A stretch of 64,000 nucleotides of DNA from JACVRM01 sp963839815 (lineage in GTDB: Bacteria; Actinomycetota; Thermoleophilia; Gaiellales; Gaiellaceae), in assembly GCA_963839815.1 (NCBI GenBank), contig CAWIWF010000001.1:124001-188000 (forward strand). Reading direction: 5' to 3'. The translations under genes and the position numbers were made by a program. Below are positions 8,644-16,237 of this stretch, in pieces (the first letter of the stretch is position 1; each line of letters opens with the position of its first letter). The notes beneath the pieces were generated by a model. It saw only the letters and a program-made list of their open reading frames with translations, did not search any database and had not been told where the DNA came from.

Positions 8644-9384
8644 TCAGGCGGCGTCCGGCTCGCGACCGAGGGCGTCAGCCGGGAGCGGCTCGTCCGGATC
8701 GAGCAGGCGGTAGCCGACCCCCCAGACGTTGATCACCCAGTGCCGCGTGCTGACTGCGCCCAGCTTTCGGCGCAGCCGTGACGCATGCGAGTCGAGCGTT
8801 CGCGTCCGTCCGAGCGAGCGGAAACCCCAGACGTCGCGCAACAGCTGCTCCTTCGTGAACACGCGATCGGGCTCGGAGGCAAGCTCGAGCAGCAGCTCGT
8901 ACTCCTTGGTCGAGAGCCCGACGCGCCGGCCGCCGATCGTGACGTCGCGGGTGCGCCGGTCGAGAACCAGCTCCGCCGCGACCAGTCGCTCGCGCGTCGC
9001 GCCGGTCGTCCGCCTGAGCACCGCGCGGATGCGACCGAGCAGCTCCTCGTAGACAAGAGGCTGCGGCACGTAGTCGTCGGCGCCGCGGGCAAAGGCGCGG
9101 ATGCGGTCGACCGGATCGGACTCCTCGTCGCCGAGCAGGATCACAGGCACCTCGCGGTTCCACGAGCGCCCAGGCTCGCCCTCACGGAGTCGCATGCAGA
9201 CGTCGACCCCCGGCGAGTCCGGCAGCGCGCTCGCGAGGAGCACGAGGTCCGGCTGGGCACGCTCTGCGATCTCGAGTGCCTCGCCGGCGGCACCGGCCTC
9301 CCAGACGTCGAAGCCGTCGCGGCTGAGGTGCCGGCCGAGAAGCTGGCGGGAGCCGGTGCCGTCGGCGAGGAGGAGCGCGTTCAT
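8644..9384 (-). CDS. OmpR-family response regulator with degenerate receiver
   Basis: 246 residues: receiver-like domain about 1-118 and winged-helix DNA-binding domain about 135-235 (LSTKEYELLLELA, WGVGYRL). The receiver lacks its chemistry: the phospho-acceptor Asp is Ala (LVLLASALPDSPG, Ala51), the acidic pair is ALA-Asp (LLLADG), the conserved Lys is Gln (YVPQPL, Gln108). It therefore probably binds DNA without phosphorylation, like other pseudo-receiver regulators. No kinase gene is adjacent. Start at ATG 9384; the extension upstream is not conserved in type. Confidence 0.88.
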   Translation of the reverse strand: MNALLLADGTGSRQLLGRHLSRDGFDVWEAGAAGEALEIAERAQPDLVLLASALPDSPGVDVCMRLREGEPGRSWNREVPVILLGDEESDPVDRIRAFARGADDYVPQPLVYEELLGRIRAVLRRTTGATRERLVAAELVLDRRTRDVTIGGRRVGLSTKEYELLLELASEPDRVFTKEQLLRDVWGFRSLGRTRTLDSHASRLRRKLGAVSTRHWVINVWGVGYRLLDPDEPLPADALGREPDAA

Positions 9385-9510
9385 GGCGACGACGGTAGAG
9401 GGCCGCCGCCGCACCCGCCAGATGTCCTTTCGGACGACTCTGCAACAGCGAATCCGCAGAGTTGTCGACAGCTGTCCGGGCGAGGCGCGCCCCGCCCGGA
9501 CAGCCCACGG

Positions 9511-10554
9511 CTAGGAGACCTGAAGCACCGGCGCGCCGCCCTCTCGGCCGTGGAGCACCAGCTTGGGCCAGGTGGTGCCGTAGATCAGCTCGCGCACGTC
9601 CTCGGACTCGAGGAAGGCCCGCGGGAAGCCGAGCTCCGGCTGGCCCGCAGCCGCGAGCGCCGCGTACTCCTCGGCAGTCAGCTGCACTTCGAGCGCGCCG
9701 AGGTTCTCGACGATCTGCGCCTCGGTCCGCGCGCCGACGATCGGCACGATCGTGAGCTCACGGTTGTGCCGCAGCCACGCGATCGCGACCTGGGCAGGCG
9801 TCGCGCCCCGCTCTCCAGCGATCTCGACGAGCAGCTCGACGAGTGCCTGCGTTCGCTCGCTGACCGGGTCGTCCGGCCAGCGACGCTCCGCCGCCGGCTT
9901 CGCCGTCAACACGCCGGCGCCGAGCACGCCCCACGGCACGAGCGGCAGCCCGAGCGCGGCTGCCATCGGCAGCAGCTCCCGCTCGGCCTGACGGTCGGCG
10001 ACGCTGTAGGGGAGCTGCAGCGCCGTGAACGGCGTCCAGCCGCGCAGCTCGGCGAGGGTGTTCGCCTGCGCGGCCACCCAGGCCGGCGAGTCCGAGATGC
10101 CCACGTGCAGCACCTTCCCGAGCCGCACCTGGTCGTCGAGCGCCCGGACGGCTTCGTCGATCGGCGTGGTCGCGTCCCGCATGTGCAGCCAGAGCAGGTC
10201 GACGTGGTCGGTGCGAAGCCGCCGGAGGCTCTGCTCGAGCGACCGCACGAGGCTCTTGCGGTGGTTGCCGCCGGCGTTCGGGTCGTCCGGCGCGGTCGAC
10301 AGCGTGTACTTCGTGCCGATCACCCACCGCTCGCGGTCCGCGCTCGCAAGCTCGCCGATCAGCTGCTCGCTCGACCCGTCCGTGTAGTTGCTGGCCGTGT
10401 CGACGAAGTTGCCGCCCGCCGCCGCAAAGGCCTCCCAGATGCGCCTGCACTCCTGCGCGTCCGCACCCCAGCCCCAGTCGGGGCCGAAGGTCATCGTGCC
10501 GAGGCAGAGCTCGCTGACGCGAAGACTGCTGCGGCCGAGAAGCTGGTACCGCAT
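9511..10554 (-). CDS. Aldo/keto reductase
   Basis: 347 residues, NADPH-dependent carbonyl reductase fold. Catalytic tetrad visible: Asp52 and Tyr57 (FVDTASNYTDG), Lys82 (VIGTKYTL) and His124 (LLWLHMRD). C-terminal NADP phosphate-binding segment IVPIVGARTEAQIVENL. Closest in style to the AKR families 11-13 (YajO/Tas-like). ATG preceded by GGAGGGAGC. Transcribed divergently from an ArsR-type regulator over a 41-base gap holding a perfect palindrome, so it is probably controlled by that regulator. Confidence 0.93.
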   Translation of the reverse strand: MRYQLLGRSSLRVSELCLGTMTFGPDWGWGADAQECRRIWEAFAAAGGNFVDTASNYTDGSSEQLIGELASADRERWVIGTKYTLSTAPDDPNAGGNHRKSLVRSLEQSLRRLRTDHVDLLWLHMRDATTPIDEAVRALDDQVRLGKVLHVGISDSPAWVAAQANTLAELRGWTPFTALQLPYSVADRQAERELLPMAAALGLPLVPWGVLGAGVLTAKPAAERRWPDDPVSERTQALVELLVEIAGERGATPAQVAIAWLRHNRELTIVPIVGARTEAQIVENLGALEVQLTAEEYAALAAAGQPELGFPRAFLESEDVRELIYGTTWPKLVLHGREGGAPVLQVS

Positions 10555-10577
10555 GCTCCCTCCATCGTTCGACGTTT

Positions 10578-10594
10578 ATCGAATACTATTCGAT
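10578..10594. promoter_or_regulatory. Palindromic operator between divergent genes
   Basis: ATCGAATACTATTCGAT: 8-base perfect arms around one central base. It ends one base before the ATG of the ArsR-type regulator and lies 24 bases before the aldo/keto reductase ATG. Placement and AT-rich dyad are typical of ArsR-family operators; it would block a leaderless or short-leader start of the regulator and the divergent promoter together. Confidence 0.75.
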
Positions 10595-10595
10595 C

Positions 10596-11654
10596 ATGAT
10601 AGACCACTACGTCCATGACGCAACCCACGCCCGGGCGCCGGTGCTGGTGCGCGCGGGAGCCGCTACCGAGGCGCTCGTCACGCTCTGGGCGCTCACCACG
10701 CCGGCGCGGGAGCCCCGCGCGAGCTGGCTCGCGGGCGGCCTCCCCACATGCCCTCCCGCCCTGCGCCGAGCCCTGGAGGCGCTCGGTGCACGGAGCGGCG
10801 AGCTCTGGCTCCACCTGCTCGGGCCGGCGCTCGACGGAGAGCGGCTGACGCTCATGGAGCTCCTCGACACCGTGACCCGGCTCGACGCCGTCGAGCTTCG
10901 CCGCCACCTGCTCGGTCTCCACGTGCCCGCCTGGACGGCGGCCGTCGGCCGCGAGACGCTCGCGGCGGCCGCGGAGGGGGACGAGACCGCCGCCGCGAGC
11001 CTGCTCGGGAGCGAGCGGTACTACGCGGGCCGCGCGCGCGACTCGCTCGCCGCGTATCTCTCCGTCGACGCCGAGCATGGCAAGCGCCTCGTCCTGAGCG
11101 CGCTGACGGCGTTCGCGAACGCGATTCCCGACGAGGAGGCGGCGGCCACGGAGGGCTTGCTGGCAGCCGAGGTCGCCACCCGCGGCCCCGCCCTCGCACG
11201 GCTCGCGCCCACGCAGGCGGTCGCAGACGTGGTCAAGGGCTTCTCCTACGAGCCCGAGCCCGAGACGCGAGTCGTGATCCTCGTTCCTCAGGCCGCCGCG
11301 CGCCCGTGGTCGCTCCTCTGCCAGCACGGCGACGCGAGGATCATCTGCTACCCGCTGCCCGACGGCGCAGCCGCCGAGGACGCCCTGCGGGAGCGCGCGC
11401 TCGCAGTCGGCCGCGCGCTCGGCGACGGCGCGCGCATCGCGATCGTGCGTAGGCTCGCAGCCGGGGAGGCCGGCCTGAGCGAGCTGGCCGAGGAGGCCGG
11501 CATCGCCCGCTCGACGGCGCACCACCACCTCGGGCTCCTGCGGGCGGCGGGCATCGTCGGCATGCGCGGCAACGCCCGAGCCTACGTCTACTCCCTGGCG
11601 CCCGAGGGCCTGGAGGAGGCAGTCGCGGCGCTCCGCGAGCTCGCGGCGCCCTAG
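10596..11654 (+). CDS. ArsR-like winged-helix transcriptional regulator with large N-terminal domain
   Basis: 352 residues. The C-terminal 80 or so hold a winged helix-turn-helix (ARIAIVRRLAAGEAGLSELAEEAGIARS...HHHLGLLRAAGIV), ArsR type. The N-terminal 260 residues are helical and match the layout of DUF5937-type actinobacterial regulators; no metal-binding cysteines are present, so it is not a classical arsenic/zinc sensor. ATG directly follows the palindrome at 10578-10594, implying autorepression. The divergent aldo/keto reductase is its likely target. Confidence 0.82.
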   Translation: MIDHYVHDATHARAPVLVRAGAATEALVTLWALTTPAREPRASWLAGGLPTCPPALRRALEALGARSGELWLHLLGPALDGERLTLMELLDTVTRLDAVELRRHLLGLHVPAWTAAVGRETLAAAAEGDETAAASLLGSERYYAGRARDSLAAYLSVDAEHGKRLVLSALTAFANAIPDEEAAATEGLLAAEVATRGPALARLAPTQAVADVVKGFSYEPEPETRVVILVPQAAARPWSLLCQHGDARIICYPLPDGAAAEDALRERALAVGRALGDGARIAIVRRLAAGEAGLSELAEEAGIARSTAHHHLGLLRAAGIVGMRGNARAYVYSLAPEGLEEAVAALRELAAP

Positions 11655-11738
11655 GTCGTTCGTACGAGGTCGCGTCGGCGCTGGAGCCGGATCCCGGAGC
11701 GGGGATTCCGAGCTGCGTCCCGCGGCGGGCGTGCAGGC

Positions 11739-11777
11739 CGGCGGAGCCCGGGACGGCACGCGTCCCGGACTCCGCCG
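11739..11777. terminator. Long hairpin between convergent genes
   Basis: CGGCGGAG-C-CCGGGAC, loop GGCACGC, GTCCCGG-A-CTCCGCCG: fifteen paired bases per arm with one mismatch. It lies between the ends of the regulator (11654, plus) and the kelch gene (11806, minus) and can act in both directions. There is no T-run, as usual in very high-GC genomes. Confidence 0.65.
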
Positions 11778-11805
11778 ACTCCGTGAGAACCGGCCGTGCA
11801 CCGAC

Positions 11806-12936
11806 CTAGCCGGGCCGGTACGTCCAGGCGCGGCGGACGGGGTTCTCACCCAGGCTCGAGTAGCCGCCTGCGATCAGCACCGAGCCGTCCTTGAGCCTCA
11901 ACGCCACCGAGAAGCCGAGCTCCTGGCCCACGACCCCGACCGGCCGGAAGCGCCGTGGCGCCGGCTCGTACTGCTCGAGGCGCACGGAGTCGCCGGCGAC
12001 GAGGACGCGCCCACGCGGTAGCGCCAGCACCGCCTCGAGGACGTGGTAGCGCCCCGTCTGCATGGCCGGGCCGCGGCTGAAGCGCCCCGTGCGCGGGTCG
12101 TAGATCTCGGTGCCGCGATAGCGCAAGCCGAGGTCGAACACGGGCGCGCCCCCGACCACGAGCACTCGACCGTCGCCGAGCCCGGCCGACCCGTGCTTGT
12201 AGCGGATGCGTGCCAGCGAGCCCGTCGGCGTGAAACGGTTTGTCTTCGGGTCGTAGAGCTCGGCCGTGCGAACAACGGTGCCGCCGGTGGTGGCGCCGCC
12301 AGTCAGCAGCACGCGCCCGTCCGCGAGGAGCGTCGCTGCGTGCACCTTGCGCGGCTTCGCCATCGATCCGGTCGGCGTGAAGCGGCCGCTGGCCGGATCG
12401 TAGAGCTCGGCGCTGGCGAGGGCTCCGTCCCCGGCGTCGCCGCCCGCGAACAGGATGCGGCCGTCGCGCAGCCGCGTCGATGTGCCGTCCGCCCGCGGCG
12501 AGAGCATGGGCTGCACGTCCGTGAACGTCGCTGTCGACTCGTCGTAGAGCTCGACGGCGGCGGTGGGCTTCGTGCCGCTATAGCCCCCGGCCACGAGCAC
12601 GCGGCCGTCCGGCAGCGTCTCCACCTCGGGGTTGATCCGGATGCGGTGGAGCTTCGCCGTGGCGCTGAAGCGGCGGGTCTTCGGGTCGTACAGCTCTGCG
12701 GTGTCCGTCTGGAAGTCGCCGTCGTCGCACCCGGGCAGCGTGCAGCCGCCGACCAGGATGACCCTGCCGGAGGGCAGGAGCGCCGCGCCGTGGGCGGCCC
12801 GCGCCACGCTCATGAGGCCCGTCCGCTGGACGGCAGGCCCCGGCTTCGGCTTGCCGCTGGCTTCGCTGCTGCCGGCGCAGGCGACGGAGAGTGCCGCCAG
12901 GGAGGCGACGCCCGCGAGGGCGATCGGTAGACGCAT
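11806..12936 (-). CDS. Secreted kelch-repeat beta-propeller protein
   Basis: 376 residues. N-terminal signal segment (about 1-20) ending LSVACAGSS; Cys20 could be a lipid anchor, though the position -3 residue is Ser rather than Leu. Six to seven repeats of about 50 residues follow, each with a DGR(V/I)L(V/L)xGG strand and an AELYDPxTxRF strand, the kelch/galactose-oxidase propeller pattern. No catalytic Cys-Tyr centre of galactose oxidase was seen, so a binding or structural role outside the membrane is more likely. Ends convergent to the ArsR-like gene. Confidence 0.85.
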   Translation of the reverse strand: MRLPIALAGVASLAALSVACAGSSEASGKPKPGPAVQRTGLMSVARAAHGAALLPSGRVILVGGCTLPGCDDGDFQTDTAELYDPKTRRFSATAKLHRIRINPEVETLPDGRVLVAGGYSGTKPTAAVELYDESTATFTDVQPMLSPRADGTSTRLRDGRILFAGGDAGDGALASAELYDPASGRFTPTGSMAKPRKVHAATLLADGRVLLTGGATTGGTVVRTAELYDPKTNRFTPTGSLARIRYKHGSAGLGDGRVLVVGGAPVFDLGLRYRGTEIYDPRTGRFSRGPAMQTGRYHVLEAVLALPRGRVLVAGDSVRLEQYEPAPRRFRPVGVVGQELGFSVALRLKDGSVLIAGGYSSLGENPVRRAWTYRPG

Positions 12937-13037
12937 GTGGAGCTCCTTGCTCGTCGAGGTCGTCGTCTCCCGCCCCTACACCCCGGCACGCCGCGTGGTT
13001 CCCGGACCCGGCGTCCGCCTAGGCTGGGCCGACGCCA

Positions 13038-13883
13038 ATGAGCGGCCGCCGAGACGACATGTCGAGACGCCCGGCCCTGGCTTGCCGGTGGCTCGACCTG
13101 CCATGGGGCCGGCTGGCTGTGTGGCAGGGCGGCGACGGCCCGGTCGTGGTCGCCCTGCACGGGCTCGGCGGCTCGGGCCGGTACTGGCAGGCGCTCGCCG
13201 GCGCGGTGGGCTCCGAGCGGACGCTGGTCGCCCCCGACCTGCCGGGGTTCGGCCGCTCTGACCGGCCCGACCGCCCCTACGACCGCCGCTTCCATCTGGC
13301 GGTGCTCGACCGCCTCGTCGACGACGTTGCACCGGGTCGGCCGGTTGCGCTGGCCGGCCACTCGGTCGGCGCGGTCCTCGCCGCGCTCTGGGCGGCGGCA
13401 CATCCCGGTCGGGTGCGGGCGCTCGCGCTGGCGGCGGCGCCGTTCCCGGGCCTTCGGCCGCTCCCTCAGCCGGTTCGCTGGCTCCGGGACCGGCCGCCCG
13501 GCGTGCGCCGCACCGTCCTCTTCGGCGCCGTTCGCGCGCTCTGGGCTCTCACCGCTCCACCGGTCGCCCTTGCGCGCGGGCTGCCGCCGTCCTCGGCACT
13601 CGACTTCGCCCGCCAGTCGGTGCAGGCGCGCGCCTGGACCGCCTGGACGACCCTGGCCGACCCCGGGACGCCGGCTGCCCTCGCCGGCCTCCAGCACCTC
13701 GCCGAGACGGTGCCGGTGCTGCTGCTCGCCGGAAGCGACGACCGGCGCGCGCCTCCCGGCGACCTCGAACGCTGGCAGGCGCTCCTGCCCCACGCGAGCA
13801 GGCAGGTCGTTCCCGGCGCCGGACATGGGGCGGCATCCGGCGCGGCCGCGGCGGCGCTCGCCCGCTGGGTCCGGTCGGCCTAG
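13038..13883 (+). CDS. Alpha/beta hydrolase
   Basis: 281 residues. Seen: oxyanion HGLGG at about 41-45, nucleophile elbow GHSVG (Ser109), acid in LLAGSDDRRAP, and C-terminal GAGHG with the catalytic His. Size and cap region fit esterase/lipase or haloalkane-type family members; the substrate is not predictable. Two ATG codons (13038, 13059) are possible; the first is given. Ends three bases before the convergent UbiB-family gene. Confidence 0.87.
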   Translation: MSGRRDDMSRRPALACRWLDLPWGRLAVWQGGDGPVVVALHGLGGSGRYWQALAGAVGSERTLVAPDLPGFGRSDRPDRPYDRRFHLAVLDRLVDDVAPGRPVALAGHSVGAVLAALWAAAHPGRVRALALAAAPFPGLRPLPQPVRWLRDRPPGVRRTVLFGAVRALWALTAPPVALARGLPPSSALDFARQSVQARAWTAWTTLADPGTPAALAGLQHLAETVPVLLLAGSDDRRAPPGDLERWQALLPHASRQVVPGAGHGAASGAAAAALARWVRSA

Positions 13884-13886
13884 CGG

Positions 13887-15530
13887 CTAGAGGCGGCCGT
13901 GGCGGATGACGCCGACAAGCAGCCACCCCATCAGCAGCCCCGAGAGCATGAAGCCGACCAGGGCGATCAGGTGCACGCCGAGTACATGCGGACCCCCGTC
14001 GGCGAAGATGCCGAGCAGGCTGGAGGCCACGAGCCCGGCCGACACGACGACGGCCACGACCATGCGGTTGATCGCCTCGTCGAGCTTGTCGAGGAAGTCG
14101 TCGACGCCCTTGTGGACGAAGCCGACCTCGACCTGGCCGTCGCGCACCTGCTCGAGGATGTCGTGCACCTGATACGGCATCACGCGCGCGATTCTCGCCA
14201 GCTCGGTCCCCTCGCGCCGGGCACGGAGCGCGACCCGATGCGGGCTGAAGCGGCCGATCATCAGCCGTCGCGCGAACGGTCGCGCCACCTCGACGGCGTT
14301 GAACGCCGGGTAGAGCTCCTGGCCGACGGAGGCGAGTGTCGCGATCGCCTTGTCGAGCAGCAGCCAGCGGGTCGGCAGCTCGAGGTTCATCGAGTAGATC
14401 AGGTCGAAGCCCTCGCGGATCACCTGGATCGGATCGATCTGCGAGAGCGGTGCGCCGTAGTAGCGGTAGAAGAGCTCGCGCAGCGCGGCGACGAACTCGG
14501 CCTCCCGGGCCCGCGGGTAGCGGACGCCGAGCTCGGCCAGGCGCTTCGGCATCGCGTCCACGTTCTCGTTGGCGGCGTCGATGAAGAGCCTCGTCAGGTT
14601 CGACATGTCGGCGTCGGTGAGCTTGCCGGCGAGCCCGAAGTCGACGAGCCCGATCGCCTCGGCGCCCTCGAGCACGAGGATGTTGGCTGGATGTGGGTCG
14701 GCGTGGAAGAAGCCGTTGCGGAAGACCATCGTCAGCCATGTCTCGGTGATCAGCTCGGCGAGGCGGCGGCGCTCGGGCTCCCCATAGTCGGCGTCGGCGA
14801 GGTCGGCGAGCTGCGCGCCGTCGATGAACTCGAGCGTGAGCACGCGAGCCGTGGTGTAGCCCCAGTAGACGCGCGGGATCCGGACGCGTGGGTTCCCGGC
14901 GAAGTCGCGGCGGAACTGGTCGGCGTTGCGGGCCTCGGTGCGATAGTCGAGCTCCTGCCGGATCGAGCGGCTGAACTCGTCGACGATGCCGCGCGCGTCG
15001 ATGAAGTCGAGGCGACGGATGCGCTCCTTGGCGAGCTTGGCCGCCTGGTAGAGGAGGGCGATGTCGGCCTCGATCTGGCGGGGCGCGTCGGGCCGCTGCA
15101 CCTTGACGGCCACGCGCCGGCCGTTCGGGAGAGTCGCCCGGTAGACCTGCCCGATCGACGCAGCCGCCATCGGCGTCGACTCGAACTCGAGGAAGAGCCG
15201 CTCCACGGCCAGGCCGAGGTCGGCTTCGATCACCAGCCGGGCGTCCTCGTACGCGAAGGGCGTGACGTCGTCCTGGAGGCCGCGGAGCTCGGCGACGATG
15301 TCCGGCGGCAGCACGTCCGGGCGCATCGAGAGCAGCTGCCCGAACTTGACGAACGTGGGCCCGAGCTCGTCCAGCATCGCCCGCAGGTGGGCGCCCCGCT
15401 GGGAGGGGTCTCCGTCGGGATCGCCGCGGCGGAAGCGGCGGTGCTCGAAGAAGTAGCCGAACCCGTGGCGGGCGGCCACCTGGGCGATCTCGGACAGCCG
15501 GCCGAGCGTGCGTGGAGGCGCCTGGGCCAT
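13887..15530 (-). CDS. ABC1/UbiB-family atypical kinase
   Basis: 547 residues. Family motifs are intact: KxGQ-type FVKFGQLLSMRPDVLP near residue 65, Ala-rich nucleotide loop AAASIGQVY, the VAVKVQRP lysine, HADPHPANILV catalytic loop and VDFG metal-binding motif. Two C-terminal transmembrane helices (about 490-540) anchor it. UbiB/ADCK relatives support quinone biosynthesis or lipid homeostasis as ATPases; in a bacterium probably using menaquinone the exact role is open. ATG chosen at MAQAPPRTLGRL; no conserved residues lie upstream. Confidence 0.92.
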   Translation of the reverse strand: MAQAPPRTLGRLSEIAQVAARHGFGYFFEHRRFRRGDPDGDPSQRGAHLRAMLDELGPTFVKFGQLLSMRPDVLPPDIVAELRGLQDDVTPFAYEDARLVIEADLGLAVERLFLEFESTPMAAASIGQVYRATLPNGRRVAVKVQRPDAPRQIEADIALLYQAAKLAKERIRRLDFIDARGIVDEFSRSIRQELDYRTEARNADQFRRDFAGNPRVRIPRVYWGYTTARVLTLEFIDGAQLADLADADYGEPERRRLAELITETWLTMVFRNGFFHADPHPANILVLEGAEAIGLVDFGLAGKLTDADMSNLTRLFIDAANENVDAMPKRLAELGVRYPRAREAEFVAALRELFYRYYGAPLSQIDPIQVIREGFDLIYSMNLELPTRWLLLDKAIATLASVGQELYPAFNAVEVARPFARRLMIGRFSPHRVALRARREGTELARIARVMPYQVHDILEQVRDGQVEVGFVHKGVDDFLDKLDEAINRMVVAVVVSAGLVASSLLGIFADGGPHVLGVHLIALVGFMLSGLLMGWLLVGVIRHGRL

Positions 15531-15860
15531 GCCGATCAGTGTGACACGACGGGCTGCGGGGCCCCGGCACGGGCGGCTCCTCGCAGCACAGCCGGCCATC
15601 GCGGACATGGCTTCTTTGGACAGTGGCCTCCCGGGACAGGTGGCGCGTGGGGCACCCCGAACCCACCACCCGGTGCGAGCGTAGCTCCGCGCGACGCACC
15701 CAGGTGTGCCCGGGCGGTGTCAGCTGTGGTGCGGATGTGCGCCGAGAGCGTCACGGCGGCGAGCCGGGTCTGCCGCGCGGCCGGAGGGCGCGTCGCCGGA
15801 TCGAGAACCTTTGCGCGAACGAGTGGGGCGACGGCTGGTGCCGGAGCCCTGCCGCGCGGG
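15531..15860. other. Gene-free stretch
   Basis: 330 bases between the start of the UbiB-family gene and the end of the phasin-like gene. No frame resembles a protein, and no tRNA or hairpin with a convincing stem was seen. A TGGACAGT motif at about 15617 resembles, weakly, the GACAGTCC repeats found elsewhere in the window. It should contain the UbiB-gene promoter, but no clear -10/-35 pair stands out. Confidence 0.5.
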
Positions 15861-16235
15861 CTAGACGCGCGGCGGCGAGCCGTTCGCGCCCGGGAGGGGC
15901 GGCTCGAGCAGGCGCAGCCGGTGCTCGAGCTGGGCAACGCGCAGCTCGAGCTCCTCGTAGCGATCGCGCGAGACGAGGCCGAGCTCCTCGAAGACGCCCT
16001 CGAGCGCCGCGCTCGCCCGCTCGCCGAGCCGGCCGGCGTCGCCGCGCCAGCGCCCCGTCGCCTCGTCGATCAGCGACCGCACCTCCTCCTGGCGCAGCCC
16101 GCCGCGGGCGGCGAGCTCCTCCGCCAGCCTGTCGGCGCGCTCTGCGGTGAGCGAGACGGCTCCCACAGCGGCGAGCCCGAGTTGCTGCAGCAGCTCTCGT
16201 AGGGGGCTGCCGCGGCCGGGCTCGTCAGCCGCCAT
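15861..16235 (-). CDS. Phasin-like coiled-coil protein
   Basis: 124 residues, highly charged helical protein: a first amphipathic helix (LRELLQQLGLAAVGAVSLTAERADRLAEEL) and a C-terminal coiled coil (RDRYEELELRVAQLEHRLRLLE). This is the layout of the PhaF/poly-beta-hydroxyalkanoate granule-associated or phasin-like family. No PHA synthase is in the window, so granule binding is not established. ATG lies two bases after the secDF stop with GAGGTAG as ribosome site, so it is co-transcribed with secDF. Confidence 0.7.
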   Translation of the reverse strand: MAADEPGRGSPLRELLQQLGLAAVGAVSLTAERADRLAEELAARGGLRQEEVRSLIDEATGRWRGDAGRLGERASAALEGVFEELGLVSRDRYEELELRVAQLEHRLRLLEPPLPGANGSPPRV

Positions 16236-16237
16236 GG

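Noticed and set aside
15609..15860. Possible small genes in the gap before the phasin-like gene
   Set aside because: All frames have the skewed Arg/Pro/Ala composition of non-coding GC-rich DNA and no ribosome site.
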